A DNA stretch of 59,859 nucleotides from Psychrobacter sp. 4Dc (GCF_002836715.1 NZ_CM009116.1:1-59859), one strand, 5' to 3'; counted from the stretch's first letter, positions 43,654 to 53,350 are shown. A program made the numbers and translations. The notes: generated by a model from the letters alone, not told the origin.

Positions 43654-44997
43654 TCAATGATGGTCTGCAAGCGTATCTTTTTCGATAGCTTTTTTCCTCG
43701 CTGAAGATTTCAGGTAAACCTGCTCAGCCACAGCAATCACTACAATAGTGACGACTGCTACGCCAAGTACGAATGGATCTGAGTTTAGTTTAATCCAGAC
43801 AAAACCGCCGAGAACCAACAGGTCAAGAAGTATGGCCACTATAGGCACCCACATCACCGCCTTTATATCCTGACGAAGGTATCGCAAAACACCCCAATGA
43901 ATGGCGATATCCATAATTAGATAGAAAACAATGCCAAGCGCTGCAATTCGTGATAAGTCAAATAACGTCGTAAAAGCTAAACCCAACACCACAGTATAGA
44001 CCAACGTATGTTTTTGAACGCTTCCCGGCATTCCCAAATGACGATGAGGCACCAGCTTCATCTCAGTCAACATAGCAAGCATACGAGAGACTGCGAAGAT
44101 GCTAGCAAGGAGGCCGCCAGCGGTAGCTACCATTGCGATTGCAACTGTGAACCATAGACCATAGTCGCCAAGTGCTGGGCGTGCGGCGGCAGCCAAGGAG
44201 TAATCTTTAGTTTCGATGATTTCGGCAAGAGATAGATTACTAGACACCGCGAAACCGACTAGAGTGTAAATAACTACGCATATTGCGATTGATATTACAA
44301 TGGCACGGCCGACGTTGCGATGAGGATTTTTTACTTCCGAGCCACTGTTGGTAATCGTGGTAAAGCCTTTAAATGCCAGTATGCCTAGCGCCGTTGCGCC
44401 AAGAAAGTCACCAATAGTATTAGTGTCATCTAATGTAGAAGAATCAACTGCAAAGCTATCAGCTAGCCAGATACCAACCAACCCGAATATAAGAATACCG
44501 ACAATTTTTATAATACCGATAACCGATGCAACCCCCTGAATCCAACGATTACCAAGTAAATTGATAAAGAACGCAGCAAGAATAAGCGCGGCGCCAAGGA
44601 TGGATACCATGCGACCGCTGTCATCGCCACCGAATAACTGCATAGTGTATGACCCGAACGTCCGGGCCAAAAAGCTCTGCGCTATAACCATGGAGAAATA
44701 CATCAGCAGGGCATTAAATCCAGTCGGTAAACGATCTCCGTATGCCTGATGCAGGTACATTGCAACACCGCCAGCCGACGGGTAAGCGTTAGAGATTTTG
44801 ATATAAGAATAGGCACTAAAAGAAACAACGATTGCGGCGGCTAGAAAAGCAAGTGGGAAAAGCGAACCCGTCATCTGAGCCATCTGACCGGTCAGAGCGA
44901 AAATACCAGCACCGATCATGACACCGGTACCTAGCATAACTGTTCCTGATAATGTCAAACTATCCTTCTGATAGCGAGTCGTTCTATCTTGCTTCAT
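43654..44997 (-). CDS. APC-superfamily amino acid/amine permease
   Basis: A 447-residue polytopic protein with about twelve membrane segments. The N-terminal GTGVMIGAGIFALTGQMAQ contains the GxGIF-like substrate motif of the APC family, and LGILAFKGFTTITNSGSEVK is the consensus segment 6 region. The C-terminal tail is charged with KDTLADHH. The substrate is unknown. In related copper islands an APC permease next to these small membrane proteins also occurs, so a metal-stress link is plausible. Confidence 0.88.
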   Translation of the reverse strand: MKQDRTTRYQKDSLTLSGTVMLGTGVMIGAGIFALTGQMAQMTGSLFPLAFLAAAIVVSFSAYSYIKISNAYPSAGGVAMYLHQAYGDRLPTGFNALLMYFSMVIAQSFLARTFGSYTMQLFGGDDSGRMVSILGAALILAAFFINLLGNRWIQGVASVIGIIKIVGILIFGLVGIWLADSFAVDSSTLDDTNTIGDFLGATALGILAFKGFTTITNSGSEVKNPHRNVGRAIVISIAICVVIYTLVGFAVSSNLSLAEIIETKDYSLAAAARPALGDYGLWFTVAIAMVATAGGLLASIFAVSRMLAMLTEMKLVPHRHLGMPGSVQKHTLVYTVVLGLAFTTLFDLSRIAALGIVFYLIMDIAIHWGVLRYLRQDIKAVMWVPIVAILLDLLVLGGFVWIKLNSDPFVLGVAVVTIVVIAVAEQVYLKSSARKKAIEKDTLADHH

Positions 44998-45142
44998 ACT
45001 TATTCGACCTTAATTTATTTCTTCGTAGAACTTCAGTTTTACAGGTTATTTTTGAAGTAAGGAGTAGGTATAGTTAGAATTAAAAGACGCGATATAGTAA
45101 ATAGTTTTTAAAGAAGAGCTTACTTATTGGTATCATAATATA

Positions 45143-45619
45143 TTATTCCAACTCTTCAATAAGCGCTTGCATCTCAGCGATTTCACGCTTTTGTGCTTCG
45201 ATAATGTCATCAGCAAGCTGACGTACACGTGGATCTTCGATATCAGCACGCGAACTGGTCAAAATAGCAATCGAGTGATGCGGTATCATCGCCTGCATCC
45301 AATCCACTTGATCGACCGTTTGCTGAGAGCGTACGCCCCAAAGACCAAAGGCAAATAAAACTACGCTAACCCCATAAACCATCAAGTTTATCTTGGTTTT
45401 TTTATACATATTGGTCATAAAGGCGAGCATGATAATTGCCATTACCGCGCCCATATACAGCGCCATATAAGCTCGGGTTTCACTAAAGTAAATATGATCC
45501 CACTGATAGGTGTTAAAATACATCATGATAAACATCACCACTGTGGATGTTAAAATCATGATTGTGAACTTTACATAAGGGTTCATTTGCTTCTGTTTAT
45601 TATCCATATGGTTATTCAT
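45143..45619 (-). CDS. DUF305 membrane protein
   Basis: A 158-residue protein with three membrane segments (about residues 15-34, 48-68 and 76-96) and a periplasmic or cytoplasmic C-terminal DUF305 end. The family motif VDWMQAMIPHHSIAILTSS, followed by RQLADDIIEAQKREIAEMQALI, is complete. DUF305 proteins are common in copper and silver resistance loci. AAGGAC precedes the ATG. A terminator separates it from copB, so it has its own transcript or reads through. Confidence 0.88.
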   Translation of the reverse strand: MNNHMDNKQKQMNPYVKFTIMILTSTVVMFIMMYFNTYQWDHIYFSETRAYMALYMGAVMAIIMLAFMTNMYKKTKINLMVYGVSVVLFAFGLWGVRSQQTVDQVDWMQAMIPHHSIAILTSSRADIEDPRVRQLADDIIEAQKREIAEMQALIEELE

Positions 45620-45640
45620 ATTCTTGTCCTTAATTTAGTA

Positions 45641-45670
45641 AAAAGGCACCTAAATAAAGAGGTGCCTTTT
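45641..45670. terminator. Bidirectional terminator between copB and the DUF305 gene
   Basis: AAAAGGCACCT and AGGTGCCTTTT form an 11-bp stem with an 8-base loop, with A and T runs on both sides. It lies 45 bases past the copB stop and should end the cop transcript. Confidence 0.8.
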
Positions 45671-45714
45671 TTTAGAGCTAGTGTTATAAACTGTTGTTAC
45701 TTACATGGTTAACA

Positions 45715-46827
45715 CTAGAACCAAAATTTTACACCAGCTGTAACGCTACTAGAATCAACAGCTTCGTCTTCTTGACGTCGCAAATCTCTTGCGTTGCCTA
45801 AAGCGGTCTCATAGCTGATACCCACATAAGGCGCGAGCTGACGACTGAATGTCTCATAAGCCAGCCTGACTTCAGCGTCAAAATCATTGAACCCTTTAGC
45901 AATACCGTTATCAGTATCGTCTTTACTAAAGGCTGTCAGCCCTACTTCTGGTCTGACAACCCAACGCTGAGTCAAACGCCACTCATATGCCGTACCTAAG
46001 TCAAGACGTACTTGACCATCAGTATAGAGATAGGCTCTTGCATCTGTTTCAACAAAGTATGGTGCAGTACCTACGATACCCGCCATAAGGGCAGCCTTAT
46101 CGTTTTTGGTATCATAAGCGACACCTGCTTCACCATTCCAAAAAATACTTAGCGGCTTCCAATAAGCCAGTGAGTTCAGACTATCAATTTTTTTATCGTC
46201 CTTAGTCTGAACACTACCTTCGCTGCGTACAGATAGGCGTCGCTCATCTTTTCCATACCAAGCATCCACCTCATAGTTAATCTGATTGTCATCAAACTGA
46301 TAGCCCAACTGTCCTACAGAAACACCCCATAACGGTAAGCTATCCATCATCACAGGCTTACCAAAGCGACCATAGGGAACGCCGTTTGAATAGTCAGGAC
46401 TGCGAGCATCAGCTGGAGCTTTACCACCTTGCGTACCTGACATATCCATTTTGCCATGGTCCATGCCTGACATATCCATTTTGCTATGGTCCATGCCTGA
46501 CATATCGCCCGACATATCCATGCCACTGTGATCCATATCCGACATATCGCCTGACATATCCATACCACTATGATCCATATCCGACATATCGCCTGACATA
46601 TCCATGCCACTATGGTCCATATCTGACATATTGCCCGACATATCCATACCAGACATGTCCATACTGCCATGATCCATGTTCGACATGTCCATACTACTAT
46701 GGTCCATATCTGACATAGTCATGTCTTTTTTAACCGTGGACGGGTCAGCAGCATTAGCAAATGATGATGCTAATAATACCAATGATGATACCCCGGCGAA
46801 CCGTAAACCTACTTTATGTATTTTCAT
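45715..46827 (-). CDS. copB: Copper resistance outer-membrane protein CopB
   Basis: A 370-residue protein starting at the ATG at 46827; a GTG at 46839 is the alternative. A signal peptide (LRFAGVSSLVLLASSFANAA) is followed by a long Met/Asp/His-rich tract (about residues 35-140). The unit MDHSGMDMSGDMSD occurs three times almost unchanged, with further variants (MDHSKMDMSG, MDHGKMDMSG), giving dozens of potential Cu(I)/Cu(II) ligands. The C-terminal 230 residues are the CopB beta-barrel (GVSVGQLGYQFDD, RWVVRPEVGLTAFS, PYVGISYETALG, ending in VKFWF). It is 31 bases from copA. Confidence 0.94.
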   Translation of the reverse strand: MKIHKVGLRFAGVSSLVLLASSFANAADPSTVKKDMTMSDMDHSSMDMSNMDHGSMDMSGMDMSGNMSDMDHSGMDMSGDMSDMDHSGMDMSGDMSDMDHSGMDMSGDMSGMDHSKMDMSGMDHGKMDMSGTQGGKAPADARSPDYSNGVPYGRFGKPVMMDSLPLWGVSVGQLGYQFDDNQINYEVDAWYGKDERRLSVRSEGSVQTKDDKKIDSLNSLAYWKPLSIFWNGEAGVAYDTKNDKAALMAGIVGTAPYFVETDARAYLYTDGQVRLDLGTAYEWRLTQRWVVRPEVGLTAFSKDDTDNGIAKGFNDFDAEVRLAYETFSRQLAPYVGISYETALGNARDLRRQEDEAVDSSSVTAGVKFWF

Positions 46828-46858
46828 CTCATCTCTCACCTATCAACCAAAGATTTGC

Positions 46859-48556
46859 TTAAACAACGGCAACTTCTCTAAACATCCCTGCTTCCATGTG
46901 ATAGAGCAAGTGGCAATGCCATGCCCATCTGCCAGCTTCTCCGGTGACATCAAAGCTTATCTTTTGTGCAGGCTGTACCATTATCGTATGCTTACGTACT
47001 TGAAACTCACCTGAAGGCATCCGCAGATCGCTCCACATACCATGCAAATGCATGGGATGATTCATCATGGTGTCATTGACTAAGGTAATACGTACGCGCT
47101 CACCCGGCTTAATATTGACCGGTGCGGCATCTTTGAACATAACCCCGTCTAGAGCCCAAATATAGCGCTCCATGTTTCCCGTCAGATGTATTTCAATCTC
47201 TCTGGTGGGTTTGCGCTGCTCTGCCATTATCTCATCGCCGACAGAGCGCAACTGACTATAATTCAAAACCTTTCTATCAATGTTACGTAGATTAATACCA
47301 GGGTCATCAAGGTTCATACGCGGACTATCAACGCGCATATCGGACTTAAAGTCATATTCTGTTTTGGCATGTTTAGCGTTATAGCCATTCGATCCCATGG
47401 CGCCCATCATGTCGGCCATCGTCAGCCATTCGATTTTGTCCATAGCAGGTATCGCAGGACGAGCACCTTTTTTGGTAGCAAGCGTTGTCGCAACATAGCC
47501 TGACCGATCTATGTTTTGAGCAAATATGGTATGCGCGTCTTTAGTGGGCGTCACGATGACATCATAAGTCTCGGCCACCCCAATACGGAAATCATCGATA
47601 TCGACGGGACTGACATCAATCCCATCCGTCGCGACGACTTTCATTTTTAGGCCGGGGATGCGTACATCAAATATCGTCTGCGCTGAACCATTAATAAAAC
47701 GTAGTTTGACAGGCTGTCCAGCCTTGACAAGTTGCGTCCAGTTAGCCGCTGTGGTTTTGCCATTGATAAGGTAGGTAAATGTGTTTTCACCCGACAAGTC
47801 CGTAAAATCAGTGGGCATCATGCGCATCTGATTCCAACTTTTGCGCTTATCAAACGCGGTTTTCAGATCCGTTTCGGCAATATCGGACAATAGCTTTTTA
47901 AAGTCTGGCAGATGATAATTATCAAAGCCAGCACGCTGCTTAAGTAGTTTTAGCAGATTATGCGGATCGCGATGCGTCCAATCACTAAGCAGGATAACGT
48001 GATCTTCCTCGATAGGATAGCGTTCGCGCCCTTTCGGCTCAATGACGATGGCCCCGCGCATACCGGTTTGTTCTTGGAAGCCAGTATGCGAGTGATACCA
48101 ATAAGTGCCTGACTGTATCAGTTTAAATTTGTACGTGAAGGTGCTACCCGCAGGAATACCATCAAAGCTGATACCCGGTACGCCATCCATCTCAAACGGC
48201 ACTAAGAGGCCATGCCAGTGAATAGAGGTCGACTCATTCAGCTGATTATGGACTCGAATGGTGACCGTATCGCCTTCTTGCATCTTAAGCGTTGGCGCAG
48301 GCAGTGAGTCATTTATCAGCGTTGCCATGCTTGACTTGCCGTTGACCGTTATCATCTTCTCACTGACATAAAGATCAAACTCTTTGCCTGTCAGTATAGG
48401 TACAATGTGATCGGCTCTATCACTATTGACTACGACATTTTGGCTTTTAGTTAAAGCACTATTAGCCATCGTCGGTAGTGTGGATAGCATCGACGCGCCG
48501 AGCAAGGTGGATGACCCTGTCAAAAAACGCCTGCGGTTAAATCTGTTTTTATTCAT
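46859..48556 (-). CDS. copA: Multicopper oxidase CopA (Tat-exported)
   Basis: A 565-residue periplasmic oxidase that probably oxidises Cu(I) to the less harmful Cu(II). The N-terminus MNKNRFNRRRFLTGSS carries the twin-arginine motif (R8-R10), so export needs Tat, which the same element encodes. The copper sites are complete: HWHGLLVP, YWYHSHTGFQEQ, NHPMHLHG and HCHLLYHMEAGMF (T1, T2 and T3 ligands). A Met-rich insertion, MADMMGAMGSNGYN (about residues 379-395), sits before the third cupredoxin domain. It is in the order DUF411, copA, copB. AGGT lies before the ATG. Confidence 0.96.
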   Translation of the reverse strand: MNKNRFNRRRFLTGSSTLLGASMLSTLPTMANSALTKSQNVVVNSDRADHIVPILTGKEFDLYVSEKMITVNGKSSMATLINDSLPAPTLKMQEGDTVTIRVHNQLNESTSIHWHGLLVPFEMDGVPGISFDGIPAGSTFTYKFKLIQSGTYWYHSHTGFQEQTGMRGAIVIEPKGRERYPIEEDHVILLSDWTHRDPHNLLKLLKQRAGFDNYHLPDFKKLLSDIAETDLKTAFDKRKSWNQMRMMPTDFTDLSGENTFTYLINGKTTAANWTQLVKAGQPVKLRFINGSAQTIFDVRIPGLKMKVVATDGIDVSPVDIDDFRIGVAETYDVIVTPTKDAHTIFAQNIDRSGYVATTLATKKGARPAIPAMDKIEWLTMADMMGAMGSNGYNAKHAKTEYDFKSDMRVDSPRMNLDDPGINLRNIDRKVLNYSQLRSVGDEIMAEQRKPTREIEIHLTGNMERYIWALDGVMFKDAAPVNIKPGERVRITLVNDTMMNHPMHLHGMWSDLRMPSGEFQVRKHTIMVQPAQKISFDVTGEAGRWAWHCHLLYHMEAGMFREVAVV

Positions 48557-48623
48557 AATATTGACCTAAGTTAATCCATGAAATGAGAGTTGAACTTATA
48601 TATCTGATAACTTATTAATAGAA

Positions 48624-49262
48624 CTACATCTGCTGCGCTGGCGACTCAATAGCCGCATACACTTGAGTGCTGCCATCCTTGTTCAATTGCATGACTTTAT
48701 AGGGCATGAATTTACCTTCATACTCCATACCGGGGCTACCAACCGGCATACTCGGTACGGCAAGTCCAATAGCTTGTGCAGGAGGATTTGCTAAGAATTC
48801 AGCCATGTATTTAGCAGGAACGTGACCTTCAAAAACATAACCATTAGTAGTGACGGTGGTATGACAAGAGCGCATTTGCTGCGGGACACCGTAACGCTCT
48901 TTAAATAAAGATAAATCTGTAACGTCTTGCGCAGTTGCGCTTAGACCATGACCTTCGGCATAGCCTACCCATTCTTTGCAGCAGCCGCAGTTGGCATCTT
49001 TATAAACTGTGGCTGAGACGTTTTTGAGTAATGATGACGAGCTGTTAACGGGAGCATTTGTAGGAGCAGAACTTTCATTTTGTACTTGTGCATTCTGGGT
49101 AGCAGACTGTTCAACCTTTACTGGTTGAGAATCAGAGCCACTGGTATTAGATTGGCTGCAAGCGGCTAGCGTTAACGAGAGTGACGATGTCACCACCAAT
49201 AAAAGGACACGACTGGATAACCAGCTATGTCCATTAGAAAGCACATGTGTGTAATGTCTCAT
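48624..49262 (-). CDS. DUF411 metal-binding lipoprotein, copy 2
   Basis: A 212-residue paralogue of the protein at 14562-15212. The lipobox LAAC (Cys35), a Ser/Asn/Gln-rich linker, and the DUF411 domain with SATVYKDANCGCCKEWVGYA, MRSCHTTV and YVFEGHVPAKYMAEFL are shared. AGGAG precedes the ATG. It lies directly upstream of copA in the cop operon and probably hands copper to, or buffers it for, CopA and CopB, an inference from context. Confidence 0.92.
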   Translation of the reverse strand: MRHYTHVLSNGHSWLSSRVLLLVVTSSLSLTLAACSQSNTSGSDSQPVKVEQSATQNAQVQNESSAPTNAPVNSSSSLLKNVSATVYKDANCGCCKEWVGYAEGHGLSATAQDVTDLSLFKERYGVPQQMRSCHTTVTTNGYVFEGHVPAKYMAEFLANPPAQAIGLAVPSMPVGSPGMEYEGKFMPYKVMQLNKDGSTQVYAAIESPAQQM

Positions 49263-49431
49263 TAAATTACTCCTAAACGTCTATTATTATGCTCGATATT
49301 CTAAAAACTTACACCCTATATTTAATTCTTATGTACTTAACTAAAAACATTAAATGCAGCACTGTTCAGTACTGCATTATTAATATAATAGCGACAACCG
49401 TGAGTTAGGAGGCTTTCATATCTAGAAAGTA

Positions 49432-50022
49432 TTAATGCTGCATTCCAGATTCATCATCCGACATATTCATATCACCGTCAAATGACATGTCCATCATATC
49501 GCCATCTATCCTAGTGGTTAGCATCGTGTACTGAGCTTCATCTAATTCAGGTAACGATCTAATGAAGGCTACCATTGCCCACATTCTAGCGTCGTCATGA
49601 GAAGCACCCCACGTAGGCATTCCAGATGCCATAATACCGTGCTTGATTGCCCAAAAGCCTTGCTTTGCACCGTCTTCTGTTTGATAACGTTTGACAATAT
49701 CAGCCTTGGTAAAGTTGGGCGGCTTTGGATATAAGCCCTCACTAAAGTCAGTTTGTGCCACTCCCGGAGACAAGTGACAGCCTGCACACATATCCTTATA
49801 GTCCGCGCCCCCAGAGCTGATATCGACCTTCTCTAAGTCTGGTACCACAATATCTTTACTGGCATTTGCTATGGAACGATTGCGAGCGGTTTCCAAAAAG
49901 CTAAACATCATTGGGCTATGCTCTTGGTCAGCTCCCACATTGACAACACCACTAGTAACAACCGCAAACACGCCAACGATTGCCACAAATACGGTAAAGA
50001 GCGCACCCAATAAAAATTTCAT
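49432..50022 (-). CDS. Membrane-anchored monoheme cytochrome c
   Basis: A 196-residue protein with an N-terminal membrane anchor (about residues 4-25) and one class I cytochrome c domain. CAGCH (C79-H83) binds heme and MASGMPTWGA provides the distal Met. The C-terminal tail is Asp/Met-rich (GDMMDMSFDGDMNMSDDE) and could bind copper. Such cytochromes are found in cop operons, perhaps taking electrons from CopA. Its heme must be attached by System I, whose CcmFGHI part is encoded twice on this element. Confidence 0.9.
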   Translation of the reverse strand: MKFLLGALFTVFVAIVGVFAVVTSGVVNVGADQEHSPMMFSFLETARNRSIANASKDIVVPDLEKVDISSGGADYKDMCAGCHLSPGVAQTDFSEGLYPKPPNFTKADIVKRYQTEDGAKQGFWAIKHGIMASGMPTWGASHDDARMWAMVAFIRSLPELDEAQYTMLTTRIDGDMMDMSFDGDMNMSDDESGMQH

Positions 50023-50083
50023 ATGTTTTCCTAAAACTTTATTTTCGTTAAGTGTTGACTGCTATTTAGCAGAGCTAAAATTT

Positions 50084-50356
50084 TTAAGATTTACTGTCGT
50101 TAGTAACACAGTTTTTTTGGTACATTTGCTTCATTTTACCCATGTTAGCCATCATTGCTTTCATAGCAGGATCTTTCATATCCATCTTGCTATGATCCAT
50201 TTTTTGCATCATTTGCATATTCTTTTCCAACTTTTCACAGTTCATTTGATCTTTTTTAGCATGCAATTTTGGATCATGCGCCATAGCTGAGGTCGATACG
50301 ACAAGAGCGATGACCGTCATTGCGATTGATTTAGACAGTAATTTAAATTGTGACAT
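50084..50356 (-). CDS. Small secreted Met/Lys-rich protein, probable copper-binding
   Basis: A 90-residue protein with a signal peptide ending in TSAMAHD. The mature part is rich in Met, Lys and His (KNMQMMQKMDHSKMDMKDPAMK and a following MMANMGKMKQM tract) with two cysteines (NCEKL, KNCVT) that may form a disulfide. AGGAA lies before the ATG. The word MDHSKMDM matches the repeat of CopB. It lies in the cop gene string; periplasmic copper buffering is a reasonable inference. Confidence 0.75.
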   Translation of the reverse strand: MSQFKLLSKSIAMTVIALVVSTSAMAHDPKLHAKKDQMNCEKLEKNMQMMQKMDHSKMDMKDPAMKAMMANMGKMKQMYQKNCVTNDSKS

Positions 50357-50489
50357 GATTAATTCCTATTATTTGGATTAAAGGTTATTGAGTTCAATAG
50401 CTGTTAAACCAGCCTAAATGATACATCATTTATTCTGACTGGCAGATGACGTTAAGATTACAATTCTGTCATTCTCACTGCTTTAGATT

Positions 50490-50816
50490 CTAATGCGCGA
50501 TATATTCATTTAATATGGCTTCAGCATTACTATCACGATCGCTACCATATTTTTCTACAAAATACTTTTCAGACTGCAAATGTTGATCTTGATGTTGAAC
50601 CTGACAAGCCACTCTGGCGTCGACATAACTTTTCTTTTGCTCTTTGGACATTTGTGCATCATTATGATCTGCGTTTCTTGCAAAACTAGTGAGCGCATCA
50701 CAATTACCGAGAACAGAAGCATCTAAGTTTGTGGTATGCGCATTGGCCGCTGACATGCCCACTAACATCGATACTGAAAGCAAAGCTGCTTTTTTTAATG
50801 AACTATAATTTTTCAT
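50490..50816 (-). CDS. Small secreted hypothetical protein, first gene of the cop string
   Basis: A 108-residue protein starting at the ATG at 50816, where AAGGG lies seven bases upstream; an earlier start at 50852 would break the signal peptide. A signal peptide (LKKAALLSVSMLVGMSAANA) is followed by a hydrophilic, His/Gln/Asp-rich mature part with two cysteines (LGNCDAL, VACQVQ). I recognise no family. As the first gene divergent from copR, it is probably copper-induced. Confidence 0.6.
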   Translation of the reverse strand: MKNYSSLKKAALLSVSMLVGMSAANAHTTNLDASVLGNCDALTSFARNADHNDAQMSKEQKKSYVDARVACQVQHQDQHLQSEKYFVEKYGSDRDSNAEAILNEYIAH

Positions 50817-50987
50817 ATAAGACCCTTTAAAGATAAATAACAAACTGTTCAAGTAGGATAATTGCTTTACTCGTAGAGACAGTCTGTATCAGAGACAAGC
50901 CAATATGCGGCGTTGATTTAGAATACTAAATGGTGGCTGACAGCTAGATGACACGGATATTACATGTTCGTTAGGAACAGCATAATA

Positions 50988-51005
50988 TTGTCATCTTCTT
51001 GTCAT
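50988..51005. promoter_or_regulatory. Candidate CopR box in the divergent cop/copR promoter
   Basis: TTGTCAT occurs twice in direct repeat 11 bases apart (50988-50994 and 50999-51005), and an inverted ATGACA lies at 50948-50953. OmpR-type regulators bind such one-turn direct repeats, and TTGTCAT resembles half of the known cusR/copR box. The site lies between the divergent cop genes and copR. Confidence 0.55.
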
Positions 51006-51141
51006 TAAAACCAAATACCAGCATCTGTCTCTATCCAAAGAACACTGTTATAACAAGGGTTCCTGATAAATATATGGCTGATAAGCTAACAATGTTAGTG
51101 ATACGCTGTTGACAACTATAATGATATAAAGGTAAGCAACG

Positions 51142-51888
51142 ATGAAAGTACTGTTAGTAGAAGATGAGAAAAACCTTGGAGAATATATTAAGAAAGGCTT
51201 AACTGAGGCCGGTTTCATCGTGGATCATCACATGACAGGTTTAGATGGCTATCATGCGTTAATGACTGAAGATTTTAGTGTGGTTTTGATGGATGTCATG
51301 CTACCTGACGTCAGTGGCTTTGAGTTGGTACAGCGCTACCGAGCTGCTGGAAAGCATACGCCAGTTTTATTTTTAACGGCTAAAGATGATTTAAGCGATC
51401 GGATCAAAGGTATTGAAATTGGTGGCGATGATTATCTGACCAAGCCTTTTGCTTTTGCTGAACTGATTGTTAGAATAAAAAGCCTATTGCGCCGTGCCAA
51501 TCAATCTGATTATAAAAGCTCGGTCATACACATAGCTGATCTGAAAATGGATATTGCCAAACGCACCGTTCATAGAGGCAACACTAATATAAAATTGACT
51601 GCTAAAGAGTTTGCTTTATTACAACTTTTCTTAGAACGTCAAGGTGAGGTACTGCCGCGCACTGTGATCGCCTCGCAAGTATGGGATATAAACTTTGAGA
51701 GTGATACGAATGTCATTGACGTGGCTATAAGGCGCTTGCGGATAAAAATTGATGATGGATTTGATATAAAGCTGATTCATACGGTACGCGGAATGGGCTA
51801 CAAGTTAGAGCCACTGGCTGTCGACGTGGATAGTGGCATGGGCGACGATAGTATTAATAAAGACAGTCTGACATCAAATGAGAGATAA
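51142..51888 (+). CDS. copR: Copper-responsive OmpR-family response regulator
   Basis: A 248-residue response regulator. The receiver domain has the acidic pocket (EDEK), the phosphorylation Asp51 in VVLMDVMLPDVSGF, Thr79 and Lys101. A winged-helix DNA-binding domain follows (LTAKEFALLQLFLERQGEVL, FESDTNVIDVAIRRLRIKID, HTVRGMGYKL). A tail of about 20 Asp/Ser residues exceeds the usual length. It is divergent from the cop genes and overlaps the sensor gene by 11 bases, as in copRS/cusRS pairs. Confidence 0.93.
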   Translation: MKVLLVEDEKNLGEYIKKGLTEAGFIVDHHMTGLDGYHALMTEDFSVVLMDVMLPDVSGFELVQRYRAAGKHTPVLFLTAKDDLSDRIKGIEIGGDDYLTKPFAFAELIVRIKSLLRRANQSDYKSSVIHIADLKMDIAKRTVHRGNTNIKLTAKEFALLQLFLERQGEVLPRTVIASQVWDINFESDTNVIDVAIRRLRIKIDDGFDIKLIHTVRGMGYKLEPLAVDVDSGMGDDSINKDSLTSNER

Positions 51889-53350
51889 ATCTAAGAATCG
51901 GCGTTGGTCACTGTTATGGCGTACTGTTTTTTTACTGACAATATTTGTTGTTATCTCTCAAGTTGTTATTTATATATGGGTTCAGCGCTCTGTTAACGAG
52001 CACTTTGAGCAAATGGACTCAGAGATTATTACCCATGCAGCTTTTAACCTGCGTAAACGTATGGTTAGTTTGGAAGATCACATAGAACCATTCACAGTAT
52101 CAAAATCGCAAGCGCTAATTGATGCCAATCATCTACATTCTTCTTGGCTGGATTATGATTTAAAAACCTTAGTATCAGATAAAAATGGCAAATTATTATC
52201 CAGCGATCCCAGTAATTTCATCAATGATCTACCGGCAGATTTTAGCTTGTTACAACTATTGCAGGACTATCGCGATCAGCAGTTTATGATCAAGATAAAT
52301 AATAGGCATTACCGAGCCATTATCATTACACATCAAGAGGTTTTGGCATTTATTGCTCTACCTAGCGATGTGCATCATCAATATCTTATCCAGTTTAATC
52401 GCCAGCTGAGCTTGATACTTATCGCCATTACCTTATTATTGGTTTCAGTAGCAGCACTAAGTGTACACTGGGGTTTTGCTCCCCTAGCTACTATCGTACA
52501 AAAGATGAAAGGCATTAATCTTCAAAGGTTAGATGAAAGAATTGTGGTTGGCGATATGCCGTTAGAATTACGTCCACTAACGGAGTCTTATAATTCTATG
52601 ATGGTCAAGCTTGAAAGTAACTTTGAATCATTATCACGGTTTTCAGACAATATCGCCCATGAGCTACGTACGCCAATAGCGACGCTGAGTACGCAAACGC
52701 AAGTCATGTTAACTAAGCCAAGAGAAAGCGACGAATACATTGAGCAATTGCATCATCAGCATGATACGTTAAAGCAGTTATCCGCCATGATTAACGATAT
52801 GTTATTACTGGCAAAAACTCAAAAAGAGCTGAGTGATTCGCAAATCAGTCATGTCGATATAGAGAGCTTGATCACAAAGCTTATAGATTATTATGAGATG
52901 ATTGCTGAGGATCGTGAGATAATCTTTGAAAAATCGGGTGATTTTAAAACAGTACTAGGTGATAAAGGCTTATTGCAACGGCTGTTTGCCAACCTGATGT
53001 CAAATGCGATTTATTATGCGGCTAGTAATAGCACTATTATGATATCCGCTACTGTCCTCACTTCAAGCACCTCGCTTAATGCGCCAAAAGACGATATTCA
53101 ATCCCCAGAGCAGCTCTGGTTAAGAATAACTATGACCAACCGTCTAGACAAACCATTAAATCAGATTGAAGCCGATAAACTGTTTGAGCGATTCTATCGT
53201 CATGATAAAACGAATACGATGCATTCAGGAACAGGCTTAGGCTTATCTATTGTGCAAGCTATCGCCAATGCTCATAATGGCAAAGTTAGTATTACTATCA
53301 AAGATGAGTGTCTTTTTGAGGTTGCTGTAAAGTTGTTGATTGCCAGGTAG
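51878..53350 (+). CDS. copS: Copper-sensing histidine kinase
   Basis: A 490-residue sensor kinase with two membrane segments (about residues 16-34 and 178-197) around a periplasmic sensor domain of about 145 residues. A HAMP-like region follows, then the H-box FSDNIAHELRTPIATL with His261, and the ATPase domain with N-, D- and G-boxes (LFANLMSNAIYYA, GTGLGLSIVQAI). It fits the heavy-metal sensor kinase family (CusS/CopS). Its partner is the overlapping copR. Confidence 0.93.
   Translation: MRDKSKNRRWSLLWRTVFLLTIFVVISQVVIYIWVQRSVNEHFEQMDSEIITHAAFNLRKRMVSLEDHIEPFTVSKSQALIDANHLHSSWLDYDLKTLVSDKNGKLLSSDPSNFINDLPADFSLLQLLQDYRDQQFMIKINNRHYRAIIITHQEVLAFIALPSDVHHQYLIQFNRQLSLILIAITLLLVSVAALSVHWGFAPLATIVQKMKGINLQRLDERIVVGDMPLELRPLTESYNSMMVKLESNFESLSRFSDNIAHELRTPIATLSTQTQVMLTKPRESDEYIEQLHHQHDTLKQLSAMINDMLLLAKTQKELSDSQISHVDIESLITKLIDYYEMIAEDREIIFEKSGDFKTVLGDKGLLQRLFANLMSNAIYYAASNSTIMISATVLTSSTSLNAPKDDIQSPEQLWLRITMTNRLDKPLNQIEADKLFERFYRHDKTNTMHSGTGLGLSIVQAIANAHNGKVSITIKDECLFEVAVKLLIAR

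Noticed and set aside
46386..46718. Plus-strand frame rich in Tyr, Pro and Cys repeats
   Set aside because: It is the antisense shadow of the CopB Met/Asp repeat.
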